From NCBI RefSeq assembly GCF_014336955.1, contig NZ_QRAI01000002.1:1-64000 (forward strand): a DNA stretch of 64,000 nt, given 5' to 3'. The position numbers and the translations under genes are program-made. The notes under the pieces are model-generated. The model worked only from the letters and a program-made list of their open reading frames with translations. It did not search any database and was not told the origin of the DNA. This stretch comes from Saccharophagus sp. K07. GTDB taxonomy: Bacteria; Pseudomonadota; Gammaproteobacteria; Pseudomonadales; Cellvibrionaceae. The number at the start of each line of letters is the position of its first letter. Position 1 is the first letter of the stretch. Below, piece by piece: positions 1 to 8,621 of this stretch.

Positions 1-349
1 CGAGCACAGTAACAGCCATATGCAATTCCGCTTTACACCCAGTCATCCATGGGCCCCAAAAGGCCCACGTGCGACTCAACGGTGTTGCAAAGCCCCAATG
101 ATCGTTGGGCATATTGGTGGAGTTGAAGTGTCTTAGTTTGGAATCCGCTAGAACGTCATGACCCGGCAAGACTCGGGTTTGTTCCACTGACGAAAAGTGT
201 GGACTATGCCTAGGCGCTTTAAAGCGCAACCGGTTGCCGGCAAGATGCAGAGTAGTCCAAGGCGCCCAGGAAAAGCTGGGCCCTTGGGGTACGCAGTAGT
301 CTTCGCGCTTGCGCCACTCCAGCGGCGGGTATTTGAAATAATTACGCAT
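1..349 (-). CDS. Hypothetical protein, 3' part cut by the window edge
   Basis: An open frame starts with ATG at 349 and runs without a stop to base 1, so the C-terminus is missing. It begins MRNYFKYPPLEWRKRED and is unusually rich in Trp, His and Pro. It starts 10 bases after the stop of the upstream gene (360-1532), so the two look co-transcribed. I do not recognise the family. A gene this tightly coupled to an unusual hypothetical protein could be an immunity or accessory partner, but that is inference. A different frame over the same bases (148-357) has poorer composition and was not chosen. Confidence 0.55.
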   Translation of the reverse strand, partial: MRNYFKYPPLEWRKREDYCVPQGPSFSWAPWTTLHLAGNRLRFKAPRHSPHFSSVEQTRVLPGHDVLADSKLRHFNSTNMPNDHWGFATPLSRTWAFWGPWMTGCKAELHMAVTVL

Positions 350-359
350 GCCATCAACC

Positions 360-1532
360 TCAGCGCTTGAATTTGTGGCGCAAATCTTCCACGAGGCTTT
401 GGCCCAGCGCGTACACCACACCACCACCGCTAATGGCAGCTACAATGCCGCCCAACATTGGCATGGACACCCCCATTGCCGCTGCCCCAGCCCCCGCTAA
501 CCCAACGGGACCCGCCGCTTTAACCAAGCCGTTAATCCAAGCCTGAGCATGGTAGCCCGTGTTGTAAGGGTCGTCGCTATTTTTCAGTCTCAGTCCCGCC
601 ACACTGAGCTGACTTACAGCGCCTTGTAGATCCCATCCCGTATCGGCAAAGCTTTCGTTTAATGTCAGCTCCAGTTTGTGCGCCAGTCGCAAAGCGTCGC
701 CGGGCGAGGTGCGAGGATGATAGAGATAGGCGGTATGTCCTTTCAGCGTAATGCCTTTATCCACCAAAATTTGCATGGCTTGGGTCAGCACCACCGAGCC
801 GCCTTTATCTGCCATCCATATCACCCCTTTGGTATTTTTAGCCTGAGCCATACTGGCGGCCAAATGCAGAGCGGAGGCACGGCTGCTGTTTTCCTTAAGG
901 GCGTTATAGCGGATCATGCCACCCAAGCTCTTTTTTCCGGGAGTAAAGTGCAGGTCGTTTTCTCTATTGCGGGTATTGGCGGCGGCGATACCGAGGTGTT
1001 TTATTGCCTGAGGCATAACATTTCTAGCTGCATGATCGGCGCTTTTGTATCCCGAATCCGCAACGGCTACTAGGTGGCCTTCTTGAGACGCAACCTTGCC
1101 ACCCTCAACGTATTTTGTTCTCCATGCATTATTCTCCGTATCAAACCGCGCCCGATACAGCCCCATCCGCGTCTGGTCGCGAATCTCCTCAGTCGCCTCA
1201 TAATAATTCGCATCCAGTACCAACTCCGTCACGTGATATTGGCCGACAATGCCGGGATAGACGGTTGCTTTTAAACCCGGGAGAAAAACATAGAAGGCTT
1301 GTTCGCCCACAGCATTTTTAGGGCTGCCAAAAGGGCGGCAATAGACATTGTTTTTCCCCTGTAAGCCGGTGGTTAAAGCCTGCAGCTCTTTCACCGCAAT
1401 GCGAGCCCAGTGGTTGCCGCGCAGTGCGGCCTGTTCTAGGCGTCTGTAGGTGTTGTGAAGGCCTGGGTGGATGGTGACGCGTCGGCCAGCGGCTGCGCCG
1501 GCGATGGTGGGGTAGTCCTTATAAAGGCTCAT
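360..1532 (-). CDS. Hypothetical protein with glycine-rich hydrophobic C-terminus
   Basis: 390 residues, ATG start preceded by AGGAGCAAGGAG, a strong ribosome binding site. No signal peptide is visible. The N-terminal third is basic and soluble-looking. The last ~60 residues contain an Ala/Gly-rich hydrophobic stretch (around residues 338-378, with GLAGAGAAAMGVSMP) that could span or insert into a membrane, followed by a basic tail. Family not recognised. The gene is directly followed by a second hypothetical gene (1-349). The combination of a soluble body, a glycine-zipper-like C-terminus and a tightly coupled small partner resembles effector-immunity pairs, but no known toxin motif could be named. 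Confidence 0.7.
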   Translation of the reverse strand: MSLYKDYPTIAGAAAGRRVTIHPGLHNTYRRLEQAALRGNHWARIAVKELQALTTGLQGKNNVYCRPFGSPKNAVGEQAFYVFLPGLKATVYPGIVGQYHVTELVLDANYYEATEEIRDQTRMGLYRARFDTENNAWRTKYVEGGKVASQEGHLVAVADSGYKSADHAARNVMPQAIKHLGIAAANTRNRENDLHFTPGKKSLGGMIRYNALKENSSRASALHLAASMAQAKNTKGVIWMADKGGSVVLTQAMQILVDKGITLKGHTAYLYHPRTSPGDALRLAHKLELTLNESFADTGWDLQGAVSQLSVAGLRLKNSDDPYNTGYHAQAWINGLVKAAGPVGLAGAGAAAMGVSMPMLGGIVAAISGGGVVYALGQSLVEDLRHKFKR

Positions 1533-1966
1533 AACTCCTTGCTCCTATTTCATAGTCTGTGTCTCTGCAGCATGCTGCGGTTAGCTGCCGCTGGGGATGG
1601 TAAGGGAATTTTTCGCGAGTGTCATGAATGAAAAGCTCAATCTGACGGATCGCCGTTTCCTCTGGCCCCATTTGTGGCGAGATATTGTTCAATATTCCCC
1701 CGCAGGCCGCTTGTCATGCTGCAGTGTCAGCCCATGCGCAATAAGGGGTAATCATTAAATTGGTTAACTTGGTTTGCAATAACAAAGGGGGCGGGGAACA
1801 CTTTATGGTAAGACCCCTCTGCATCGAATATGCTGGCGCTATATCACGTTACGGCTCGCGGCGGAAAAATAGGTCAGGGGAAAAGATTCTGCCTATAAAT
1901 TTGGCTCTGCAATACAATTGGAAAGTAAGGAATAAATGTCAGTAATTTAGGCAGTGGACCGCGACT
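1533..1966. other. Intergenic, no gene supported
   Basis: 434 bases between the divergent genes at 360-1532 and 1967-2314. Short open frames are present on both strands (for example 1760-1945) but have no convincing ribosome binding site or protein-like composition. The promoter of the minus-strand gene probably lies just right of 1532. Confidence 0.5.
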
Positions 1967-2314
1967 ATGATTATCAGAGAAATTAGGCGCGCCATTGCGA
2001 ATGAATACGCTTGGCCCGGCCAAGTTAGTGCAGATAAAAAAGCCGTTAAACTAGACAATATTACAAATTACATTGGACATTATGTGACGAGCGCTGGGTT
2101 GGAATTTTGCGTGAGCGAGGCCAAAGAAGGTTTAATGCTCGCGTATGAAGGTCAGCCGCCGCTATTCATTTATCCGTCATCGCCAGTTGAGTTTTTTACA
2201 CCTGCACTAAATGTTGTTGTTCGTTTTGAGCTTGATAATAGCGCGCATGCAAGTGCATTAGTCATTCTTCAAAATGGAAATCAAATGAAAGCTTATCGTG
2301 CGGAGTTGAATTGA
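1967..2314 (+). pseudogene. Fragment resembling the C-terminal domain of a serine hydrolase (DUF3471-like)
   Basis: 115 residues. The pattern from NYIGHYVTSAGLEF through GQPPLFIYPSSPVEFF to the final strand matches the small beta-rich domain usually found at the C-terminus of beta-lactamase-class serine hydrolases, and the N-terminal EIRRAIANEYAWP resembles the helix just before it. No catalytic domain precedes it: the frame is closed by a stop at 1943-1945, and no ribosome binding site stands before ATG 1967. I read it as the surviving 3' end of a larger gene. A free-standing small protein is the alternative. Confidence 0.45.
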
Positions 2315-2418
2315 ATAAAAGGGTCAGATTATTCGACGAAAAAGGGATTTATTTTGGGTGTATTGAGAAAGAGGTGAGCGAAATCCGATAAATAAATCTG
2401 GCCAAATTTCAATAAATA

Positions 2419-2453
2419 GGGGCGAGCCGATTTTTCGGTCGCCCCCTTTTTTT
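2419..2453 (+). terminator. Rho-independent terminator
   Basis: GGGGCGAgCCG pairs with CGGtCGCCCC around an ATTTTT loop, then seven T. It lies downstream of 1967-2314 and just before the end of the convergent esterase gene. Confidence 0.7.
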
Positions 2454-2455
2454 AA

Positions 2456-3952
2456 TCAAGGCACCAAATTAGCAAAAAATTGAAACACGTCCGGCAGCAC
2501 CAGCGGCACCATGCCGGCGTGGTCGGCGTTGACTTCTTTATAGGTGACGTCAAATTCCCGCGCTTTAAGCCAGTCGCGCAATACTCGGCTGCCGGTCAAA
2601 GAGGGCGTGGCGCCGGTGCCTTCGGTCACGAGTAGCGGCATGGTGCTCAGGTTTTCCCAGGGGTAACCCTGCTCCTGCACAAAGGGGCCGGACATAGGCG
2701 CCAAACCTGCCCAGTAGCTGGAATATTTCGCGCCTATGTACCAGGTGCCGCCGCTGCCCATGGAGTGCCCGGTCAGGAACATGGCTTTGTCGTTAATTGG
2801 GTATTCGCCGCGCACCAATTCAATAACGTTGATAACGTCTCGCTCGCTGAGGGCTTCTGCGGCTCGTCGCTCCTGGGTGATGCTGGCGAGCATATTCGCC
2901 GCCTCCTGGGGTTGGCCAAACACGGCTGGTAGGCGAAGCATGGTGCCGTACGCGCCGCCGTAGCCCAGCGCCGACGCCAAAATAAAGCCATGTTGCTCCG
3001 CCAGCCTCGCCATTTGCCGGTTATTTTGATCGACATAAGAGTTTTCATCGTTGCCCGCGCCGTGCAGGAACACCACCAAAGGCAAGGCGCTGACGCCGTC
3101 CCAGCTGCTCGGCACCACCAAGCGATAACCCACCTGCGCGTTGACCTCTGGGAAGTAATAACTGCGTCTTTGATCACCCTTCGCCCGCCAACCTGAAGCG
3201 CCTGGTCTCAAAGTGTTTTGCGCAAACGTACGCGCTGCCTGAATTTGTTGGGCGGAGTCCAGCATGGTGCCAAATGCCACTGGCGTGGGTGCGCTCAGTT
3301 CACCGGTGTAATTACCAATATGCAGCCAATCGATCTTCGCGCCGGGCAGGTCGCCAACGCTAAGGCGAATAACCTGCAATCCAGGCTCTAAATGAATAGC
3401 GCCCAGAGCAATCGTTCTAAAAGCGGCATCCTCGCCCGAATAAGGCACTGCTACAGTTAACAGATGTGTGTCGCACTGGCTTAGCTCCAGTGTGCGGCCA
3501 GCGCCCGCCGCGCCAACTTTTGCGACCACTTGGTATTCGCCTGCAGCCGCAACATTAACGGTGTATTCCAGATACTCGCCCGCATCCGTGTTGACCACCG
3601 CATAACCCCCGTTGATTGCGGCAATATCCACCGCCGTATCCCGATAGGCGCCGCCCTGGTTCTGCGGCGTGGAATCATAAAAGCCTTCCAGGTCGAAATT
3701 TTCCGCTTCCACGCGTCCAGGCAGCTCAATTGGTGTGCCTTGCCAAGCGTTGGCAGCGACACCTGGGCACGCATGATTCGATCCACCTGAGCTGGAAGAC
3801 GAGCTTGATGAAGATGAGCTGCTGGAAGACGAAGAGCTGCTTGAAAAGGAGCTGGAAGAAGTGCCGCCATCACCGCCGCAACCGCTCAGCGACAATATAA
3901 AAGCCAACAACAAGGGCGACGCGCGACCTCGAAATGTGTGGAGATATGTCAT
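2456..3952 (-). CDS. Lipoprotein, CBM6 plus CE1-type esterase
   Basis: Predicted surface esterase for hemicellulose side-chain esters (acetyl or feruloyl; substrate inferred). The ATG at 3952 is chosen over an upstream frame start because AAAGGA precedes it and a clean lipoprotein signal follows, with lipobox LSGC and Cys25. A poly-serine linker runs to about residue 55. Residues ~65-205 form a CBM6-like carbohydrate-binding module (VEAENFD near its start, KIDWLHIG at its end). Residues ~255-498 are an alpha/beta hydrolase of the CE1/PHB-depolymerase type: oxyanion motif VVFLHGAGND, nucleophile Ser397 in GHSMGSGG, likely catalytic His478 in ADHAG. The acid residue is not obvious (TEGTGA stands where an Asp is expected). 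Confidence 0.85.
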   Translation of the reverse strand: MTYLHTFRGRASPLLLAFILSLSGCGGDGGTSSSSFSSSSSSSSSSSSSSSSSSSGGSNHACPGVAANAWQGTPIELPGRVEAENFDLEGFYDSTPQNQGGAYRDTAVDIAAINGGYAVVNTDAGEYLEYTVNVAAAGEYQVVAKVGAAGAGRTLELSQCDTHLLTVAVPYSGEDAAFRTIALGAIHLEPGLQVIRLSVGDLPGAKIDWLHIGNYTGELSAPTPVAFGTMLDSAQQIQAARTFAQNTLRPGASGWRAKGDQRRSYYFPEVNAQVGYRLVVPSSWDGVSALPLVVFLHGAGNDENSYVDQNNRQMARLAEQHGFILASALGYGGAYGTMLRLPAVFGQPQEAANMLASITQERRAAEALSERDVINVIELVRGEYPINDKAMFLTGHSMGSGGTWYIGAKYSSYWAGLAPMSGPFVQEQGYPWENLSTMPLLVTEGTGATPSLTGSRVLRDWLKAREFDVTYKEVNADHAGMVPLVLPDVFQFFANLVP

Positions 3953-4104
3953 GCAAAATTCCTTTATGGTGAGCGGCACGGAGATAAAGAGGGATTGTAA
4001 AGGTCGGCACAATCGGGTTCAGTTACGCAATGCACAGGCTTTAACAAAATATTGAAGTTGAGTGTTATCACGGGTTATGCCACGTCCAAGCAGGAGATCA
4101 GCAA

Positions 4105-4530
4105 TTGAAAAATAAAACATTATGTGATGTGGTCGAGGCCGGGCCGGAGCAGTTGGTTATTAAATTAGCGCGTTCAGATAAACCAGTTGTTGTGCCCGGA
4201 TCAGTGTTGGAGGCTCAATTGGAGCTGCAGAACGGTTGGGTGCTGATCCTTACGACGGAAAACTCTCCTTATGATGAGGCGCTGCATCTAACTCTGTTGG
4301 ACAAGAATTTTGATGTTCTTGATCAGGTTGAACTGTCTGAAGATATGACGCCGGGAATTGTTAAAGACATTAAGATTATGGACGGTGAGCACCTTCAATT
4401 CATGTTTAATCGAGCGGAGCCATATGTTTTGGGTGTTGATGTAAAAGGTTTTTTGTTGCCCAAAGGTTCTGGGTGTTTGAAGAGAGATTTTGCGAAAAAG
4501 TTTGGCAAAAAATATTTGTATATTGAATAG
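4105..4530 (+). CDS. Hypothetical protein, possible immunity-type protein
   Basis: 141 residues, TTG start with AGGAGA about 9 bases upstream. No signal peptide or membrane segment. It is a predicted mostly-beta soluble protein with acidic loops. Family not recognised. It is followed by a terminator hairpin and sits in a strip of small hypothetical and decayed genes, the setting in which immunity proteins often accumulate. No function is assigned. Confidence 0.6.
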   Translation: MKNKTLCDVVEAGPEQLVIKLARSDKPVVVPGSVLEAQLELQNGWVLILTTENSPYDEALHLTLLDKNFDVLDQVELSEDMTPGIVKDIKIMDGEHLQFMFNRAEPYVLGVDVKGFLLPKGSGCLKRDFAKKFGKKYLYIE

Positions 4531-4531
4531 G

Positions 4532-4569
4532 AATCAGAGGTGTGGGGGCGTTCACTCTGATTTTTTTGG
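4532..4569 (+). terminator. Likely terminator of 4105-4530
   Basis: AATCAGAG pairs exactly with CTCTGATT across a 16-base loop, followed by a run of T. It overlaps the first codons of the longest open frame of the next gene, which argues that the next gene starts further right. Confidence 0.5.
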
Positions 4570-5141
4570 CCGTAGGGCTGAAGGCCCGCAGCTTCCATCA
4601 TAAATTTGAGGAGTTTAAATTCTATGCATTGGCGAACACATCCACATCTACAAAACAAACTTCATCCTCTGATCTGCAAGTCATAATTCATGAAGGCGGG
4701 CCGCGTGTCACGCAAAAATATCCGGAAGCGGTTTGGGTCTCAATTACAGCGTGTGAAAATAATGTATTTCAAGGGCGCGTCCTCAACGTTCCTTCGCAAT
4801 TAGATTCCATAAAACAAAATGACATTATCAGTTTTCTTGCGAATACCGGCGGGCAATATGCGGTAATGACCACCGCGAAGTACCTGCGCGAAAGACCACA
4901 GTGGAAAATACATCCGTGTTCAAAATGCGGTTTTTCAGAATTATTCGATGTACCTTCGGATCTGGTTCGTGCAACCTTTCCATCTTTGTCTGATGATGCA
5001 TTAATCGATGCCTTCACTACATTCTGCCCACTGTGTGATGGAACGCCGGTTGTTGAGCCACTCCGCTCGCTCCGCTGGTGGCAATTTGCAGCTGGTCGGC
5101 AATCAGGTGAAAACGAAGGTGGAAATGCAGATAAATATTAG
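4542..5141 (+). CDS. Hypothetical protein, DUF2314-like core with two Cys pairs
   Basis: The frame is open from GTG 4542, but that start lies inside the preceding terminator; a TTG at 4629 is an alternative, and GAGGAG at ~4609 suggests initiation near 4624-4629. The part from VWVSITACENNVFQGRVLN to QNDIISFL resembles the DUF2314 pattern (inference). CSKC and CPLC further on could form a zinc-binding site. A decayed second copy of its 3' half lies at 6699-6980, on the other side of the LPMO gene. The N-terminus may itself be damaged, because the well-placed ATG at 4624 is out of frame. Cytoplasmic; role unknown, possibly an immunity protein. Confidence 0.55.
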   Translation: MGAFTLIFLAVGLKARSFHHKFEEFKFYALANTSTSTKQTSSSDLQVIIHEGGPRVTQKYPEAVWVSITACENNVFQGRVLNVPSQLDSIKQNDIISFLANTGGQYAVMTTAKYLRERPQWKIHPCSKCGFSELFDVPSDLVRATFPSLSDDALIDAFTTFCPLCDGTPVVEPLRSLRWWQFAAGRQSGENEGGNADKY

Positions 5142-5381
5142 GAAATTAAGTCAAAGCGGAAATGTAAGTACCAACTTTTATGCTGCTCCGACTGCATCGT
5201 AATCAGCGCACAACCTAAATCACAACAGCGAAGAAACTAATACCGCAATAAGATCTCCAAGTCCTCTGGTGCACTGCGTCAAGGTAGATAAATTTTCCAG
5301 CAGTTATAATAAAAATTCTGCTTAGACGCAAAAAACTGAAATCCAATTCGGTTACTACTTAAATTAAAGCTAGAGGTATTT

Positions 5382-6605
5382 ATGGCTCGATTATCCTTAA
5401 AGAATAAGATAAGTGCGGCTGCAAGTGTCGCTGCGCTTGCGGCATTTTCAACGACGGCTTTCGGCCATGGATTAATGGTGGATCCACCTGCGCGCAACGC
5501 ATTTTGTGGTTATTTGGAAAAAGCGGATCAGGCGGTAACCCCGGCTTGCGTGGCTGCGGCGCAGGCCGATGCCAACGGCATGTACCAATTTATGAGTGTC
5601 TTGACGCACGACATAGGCCGCATGGGGGGAACATCGAAGAATGTGTGCGGGTTCGACAGTGAAACTTGGCGGGGCGGTGCGACGCCTTGGGATCATCAGT
5701 TCGATTGGCCAACAACCGCAATTGGTAGTGGCCCCTTGACCATTACCTGGGATATTTCATGGGGTCCACACTACGACGACACTGACGAGTTTCGCTATTG
5801 GATCACCAAGGCCGATTTTAATTATGTAGTCGGCGGTAATTTAACGTGGGACGATTTTGAAAGCTCGCCTTTTTGTGTACTCAAATACAGTGATACCAAT
5901 CCGGGTGCAAATCCGGCGGTAGTCGCTGATAAAGCAAAAAGTTTATTTCATACAACCTGTACTGTGCCGGAGCGCTCCGGGCGCCATATTATTTATGGTG
6001 AATGGGGTCGCAATCATTTCACCTACGAGCGTTTCCACGGCTGTATGGACGTAGTGATTAATGGCAGTGGTGGCAATCCAGGTTCGTCATCCAGCAGCTC
6101 CTCGTCGAGCTCCAGCAGTTCCTCTTCTGCTAGCAGTTCATCATCGAGTAGTTCGTCATCGTCTGGAGTAGCGAGCAGTTCCAGTTCTTCATCGTCCAGT
6201 TCGTCGAGTTCGTCTTCATCGTCCTCAAGTTCGTCATCAAGCTCAAGTTCTTCTTCGAGCTCGAGTTCTTCTTCAAGCTCTGGCGGCAGTGGTCTTGGAG
6301 GTCTCGCTTGCGATTATGTGATCTCGAACGAATGGAACACGGGATTTGTTGCTGAAGTGCGCTTGACCAATATCGGAGACTCGCTGATTAATGGTTGGAG
6401 CGTGAATTGGACCTATAGTGATGGCTCCGCCATAACCAACAGCTGGAACACCACCCTCGCAGGCAATAATCCCTATACCGCGAGCAATGTCAGCTGGAAC
6501 GGCAATATCCTGCCAGGCCAGACCGTCACCTTCGGAATGCAAGGCAATAAAGGAAGTGAAAATGCGGAATTACCGCAACTGCAGGGAGAGCTCTGTACGC
6601 GATAA
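5382..6605 (+). CDS. AA10 lytic polysaccharide monooxygenase with CBM2
   Basis: Secreted copper enzyme that cleaves crystalline polysaccharide oxidatively. After a 28-residue signal peptide the mature protein begins with His29 (HGLMVDPP), the N-terminal copper ligand. The second ligand is the His in SWGPHYDDTDEFRYWIT, and the axial Phe lies in NHFTYERFHGC. Residues ~29-227 are the AA10 domain, of the cellulose-active pattern (inferred from the GPHYDDTDEF form). A serine linker of about 65 residues follows, with an internal GVAS break, then a C-terminal CBM2 (C...C-flanked, with NGWSVNWTYSDG and WNGNILPGQTVTFG). ATG start with AGAGG upstream. Flanked by two copies, one intact and one decayed, of an unrelated small gene. 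Confidence 0.95.
   Translation: MARLSLKNKISAAASVAALAAFSTTAFGHGLMVDPPARNAFCGYLEKADQAVTPACVAAAQADANGMYQFMSVLTHDIGRMGGTSKNVCGFDSETWRGGATPWDHQFDWPTTAIGSGPLTITWDISWGPHYDDTDEFRYWITKADFNYVVGGNLTWDDFESSPFCVLKYSDTNPGANPAVVADKAKSLFHTTCTVPERSGRHIIYGEWGRNHFTYERFHGCMDVVINGSGGNPGSSSSSSSSSSSSSSSASSSSSSSSSSSGVASSSSSSSSSSSSSSSSSSSSSSSSSSSSSSSSSSSSGGSGLGGLACDYVISNEWNTGFVAEVRLTNIGDSLINGWSVNWTYSDGSAITNSWNTTLAGNNPYTASNVSWNGNILPGQTVTFGMQGNKGSENAELPQLQGELCTR
6084..6281 (+). repeat. Poly-serine coding repeat in the LPMO linker
   Basis: About 65 near-consecutive serine codons mixing TCN and AGY types, interrupted once by a short Gly-Val-Ala segment. The mixed codons suggest selection for serine rather than simple triplet slippage. 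Confidence 0.9.
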
Positions 6606-6611
6606 AAAAAC

Positions 6612-6640
6612 GCCCGGCGAAGCAATTCGCCGGGCTTGTA
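6612..6640 (+). terminator. Rho-independent terminator of the LPMO gene
   Basis: GCCCGGCGAA pairs perfectly with TTCGCCGGGC around a GCAA tetraloop, then TTGTATT. Starts 6 bases after the stop codon. Confidence 0.85.
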
Positions 6641-6698
6641 TTCGGTAAATAAAACTCCCGCCTTTTCTGCTTATTTCTCTGTTTTTGCTCGGCCAAGA

Positions 6699-6980
6699 TT
6701 CGCAATTAGATTCCATAAAGCAACACGATACCATCAGTTTCCTGCGAATATCGGGTGCGATATGCGGTAATGACCACCGTGACGTATCTGCACGAGAGGT
6801 CTTAGTGGAAGCTGTATTGAAAATGCGGTTCACAGAATTATCGATTCACCTTCCTGTCTGGTTCGACACACCTTTTCATCTTTGCCTGATGAGGCGTTAA
6901 TGTAGAGCTGCTCCGCTTGCTCCGGCGGTGGCATTTCGCTGCTGGCCGGCAATCAGATGGAAATCAAGATTGAGTTATAG
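6699..6980 (+). pseudogene. Decayed partial copy of the 4542-5141 gene
   Basis: From TTCGCAATTAGATTCCATAA (6699) onward the bases align with 4794-5141: shared TATGCGGTAATGACCACCG, AAATGCGGTT, TTTGCCTGATGA, GGCAATCAG and a final stop. Small deletions break the frame several times, and the 5' half is absent. No open frame covers it. It sits directly after the LPMO terminator, so the LPMO gene now lies between the intact gene and this relic. Confidence 0.8.
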
Positions 6981-7188
6981 AATGACGGCTGGCTGAGTTG
7001 ATCAACGGAGGAAGAGGACTGAAAAGAACTTGTTTTAAGTGGGCGTTTAAGTGGGCATATACGCTTGCGTAGGGGAGGAGCTTTTGGAAAAGGTTATACG
7101 ACGGTTGGTTGAGAGGTAAAGGCCATGGAACTATTGGATTTAAGTTGCATTCGTGACTGAATTTATCTGGATAAATAAGGAGTGAACT

Positions 7189-7653
7189 GTGGAGCAATTT
7201 AAAACATTAGAGGATTTGAGGGACTATATAAAAACCCTGGGTAATTTTTATGCTCGTCCCACAGAACGAGGGGCGCACCCGACTTTATATCTCAATTCGG
7301 GAGAAAAGGGGGTCATACAGGGAGTGCGTAAGCGTGATTACATGTTCTCAGCTGATGAGCAATGGGTTCTTCCCTACAGCAATATGGGTTTATCGTTTTC
7401 TGCGCACTGGCAACATTTGAAGCGTATTTACAGGCTCAAACAGAAAGTTACCGGAGGAAAGCAGATAGATGTTTTTTGGGTGCTGGAAAAGGCAGATATT
7501 CCAGAGGGATTGGAATTTCAGCAGGATCCAAAAGATTCGCAACACTATCTTTTGGTGGTAAAAGAAAAGATGCATGTTAGCGAGCTTGTGAGGAAGCTCA
7601 AATGGATAGCAGATAGAATGTCTAAGATTACCAGTGCGGAGAAGGTCTTATGA
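7189..7653 (+). CDS. Tse2-like ADP-ribosyltransferase-type toxin (predicted)
   Basis: 154 residues, GTG start with AAGGAG 7 bases upstream. An early aromatic-Arg segment (FYARPTERGAHP), GLSFSAHWQHLKRIY in the middle and the C-terminal run WVLEKADIPEGLEF, QHYLLV and a final helix with SELVRKL follow the layout of the Tse2-type toxin family as I recall it (LYR, GLS, GTxIPxGL, HYxI, closing helix). That assignment is inference from pattern alone. No signal peptide. The stop overlaps the start of the next small acidic gene (ATGA), the usual arrangement of toxin and cognate immunity or antitoxin. If wrong, it is a small cytosolic protein of unknown role. Confidence 0.5.
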   Translation: MEQFKTLEDLRDYIKTLGNFYARPTERGAHPTLYLNSGEKGVIQGVRKRDYMFSADEQWVLPYSNMGLSFSAHWQHLKRIYRLKQKVTGGKQIDVFWVLEKADIPEGLEFQQDPKDSQHYLLVVKEKMHVSELVRKLKWIADRMSKITSAEKVL

Positions 7654-7943
7654 TCGAATATAGATTCCCAGAAGAAAAGTCCATCCTCTTGCATTACGCC
7701 GAAAAGATGCAAGCAGAATTGGCAAAGCAAATAATTTTGAAAGGAAGCGTGGCTGATAAAAAAGAGGCTAGGGTGCTGTCTGAGTTTTATTGGTGTATGG
7801 TTGATGCGGCCGTGGCTGATGAAGGTAACGGGATTCCTGTATTAGAAGCAGAAGGTGTTTCTGCTTGGATGGAATATATCTTCCATTCTTTAAATGGCTA
7901 CTTGGTAAGCAATGGATATGCTGAAGAATGGGATGCTGAATAG
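7650..7943 (+). CDS. Small acidic protein, probable immunity partner
   Basis: 97 residues, starting in the ATGA overlap with the upstream toxin-like gene, so translation is coupled. It is alpha-helical in character with an acidic C-terminus (SNGYAEEWDAE). No family recognised. Function inferred only from size, charge and coupling: it would neutralise the upstream product. A terminator follows immediately. Confidence 0.5.
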   Translation: MIEYRFPEEKSILLHYAEKMQAELAKQIILKGSVADKKEARVLSEFYWCMVDAAVADEGNGIPVLEAEGVSAWMEYIFHSLNGYLVSNGYAEEWDAE

Positions 7944-7947
7944 GGAC

Positions 7948-7974
7948 GGTGAGGCCGTTGGCCTCGCCTTTTGC
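7948..7974 (+). terminator. Rho-independent terminator
   Basis: GGTGAGGCC and GGCCTCGCC pair with a three-base loop, followed by TTTT; closes the 7189-7943 gene pair. Confidence 0.75.
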
Positions 7975-8139
7975 GTTGGAAGTTAGGTTGTGTAGTTTAA
8001 GAGCTTGCTATGAAAATCTTGAGCTTTCTAGGGGTTAATAATTTTTCAGAAAAATAGGGGCGGTGAGAAAGTTATGCTAAGAGATGTGTGATCAATTAGC
8101 ACGAGCCTCCGTCTGTCGGTTACGGATGATGGAGCATTA

Positions 8140-8621
8140 GTGCACAGCTCGAACCCGGATAAGTTTGTTAAGAAAAAAGGAGAATTTTTGGAGGCTTTGA
8201 CAGAGACTAGTGTCTCAATACTTGAAAAGTATGAACTAAATATCGAACAGGAACTAATTTTGAGGAGAAATGGCGCTAGCCTGAGCAGACTTAAGAGCCT
8301 ATTCAATTGTGATGATGTTAAAAGTGCTATTCGATATTTTTCTGGCGCAATCGAGCAGGCAACCGATTTAAATAGAGGGGCTGTGGACAATATAAGGTGG
8401 ACCGAAGATTATATACGAAGGCTGGTCTATAGTAATTTGATTACTTCATTGGAAACTTTTCTTTCAGACTTCTTGCTTGCCTATGTGCGTTGAGATTCCG
8501 ATAGTTCACAGAAATGGTGTTAGAGAAGGATGTAAAAATCCAGAGGTATTTTCTAAATATGATGTTTTGGAGTTGGCAATAATGATACAGGATTTTGTTA
8601 TTGATATTTTAGAAAAATAAT
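8140..8621 (+). pseudogene. Broken HEPN-type gene (MAE_28990 or RiboL-PSP style)
   Basis: The first open part (GTG 8140 to stop 8493, GGAG 5 bases upstream) encodes 117 residues ending in a helix typical of HEPN proteins (RRLVYSNLITSLETFLSDFLL). Directly after, in another frame (8479-8621), comes MCVEIPIVHRNGVREG and a closing helix ending in EKstop, which resembles the HEPN C-terminus with its IVHRNG motif. The middle part and the Arg of the usual R-x(4-6)-H motif are absent, so an internal deletion with frame change is the simplest reading. HEPN families are mostly RNases of toxin or defence systems; this copy is probably dead. Confidence 0.45.

Noticed and set aside
1760-1945. 61-codon plus frame upstream of the serine-hydrolase fragment
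   Set aside because: No site, basic random-like composition and no continuity with the DUF3471-like frame.
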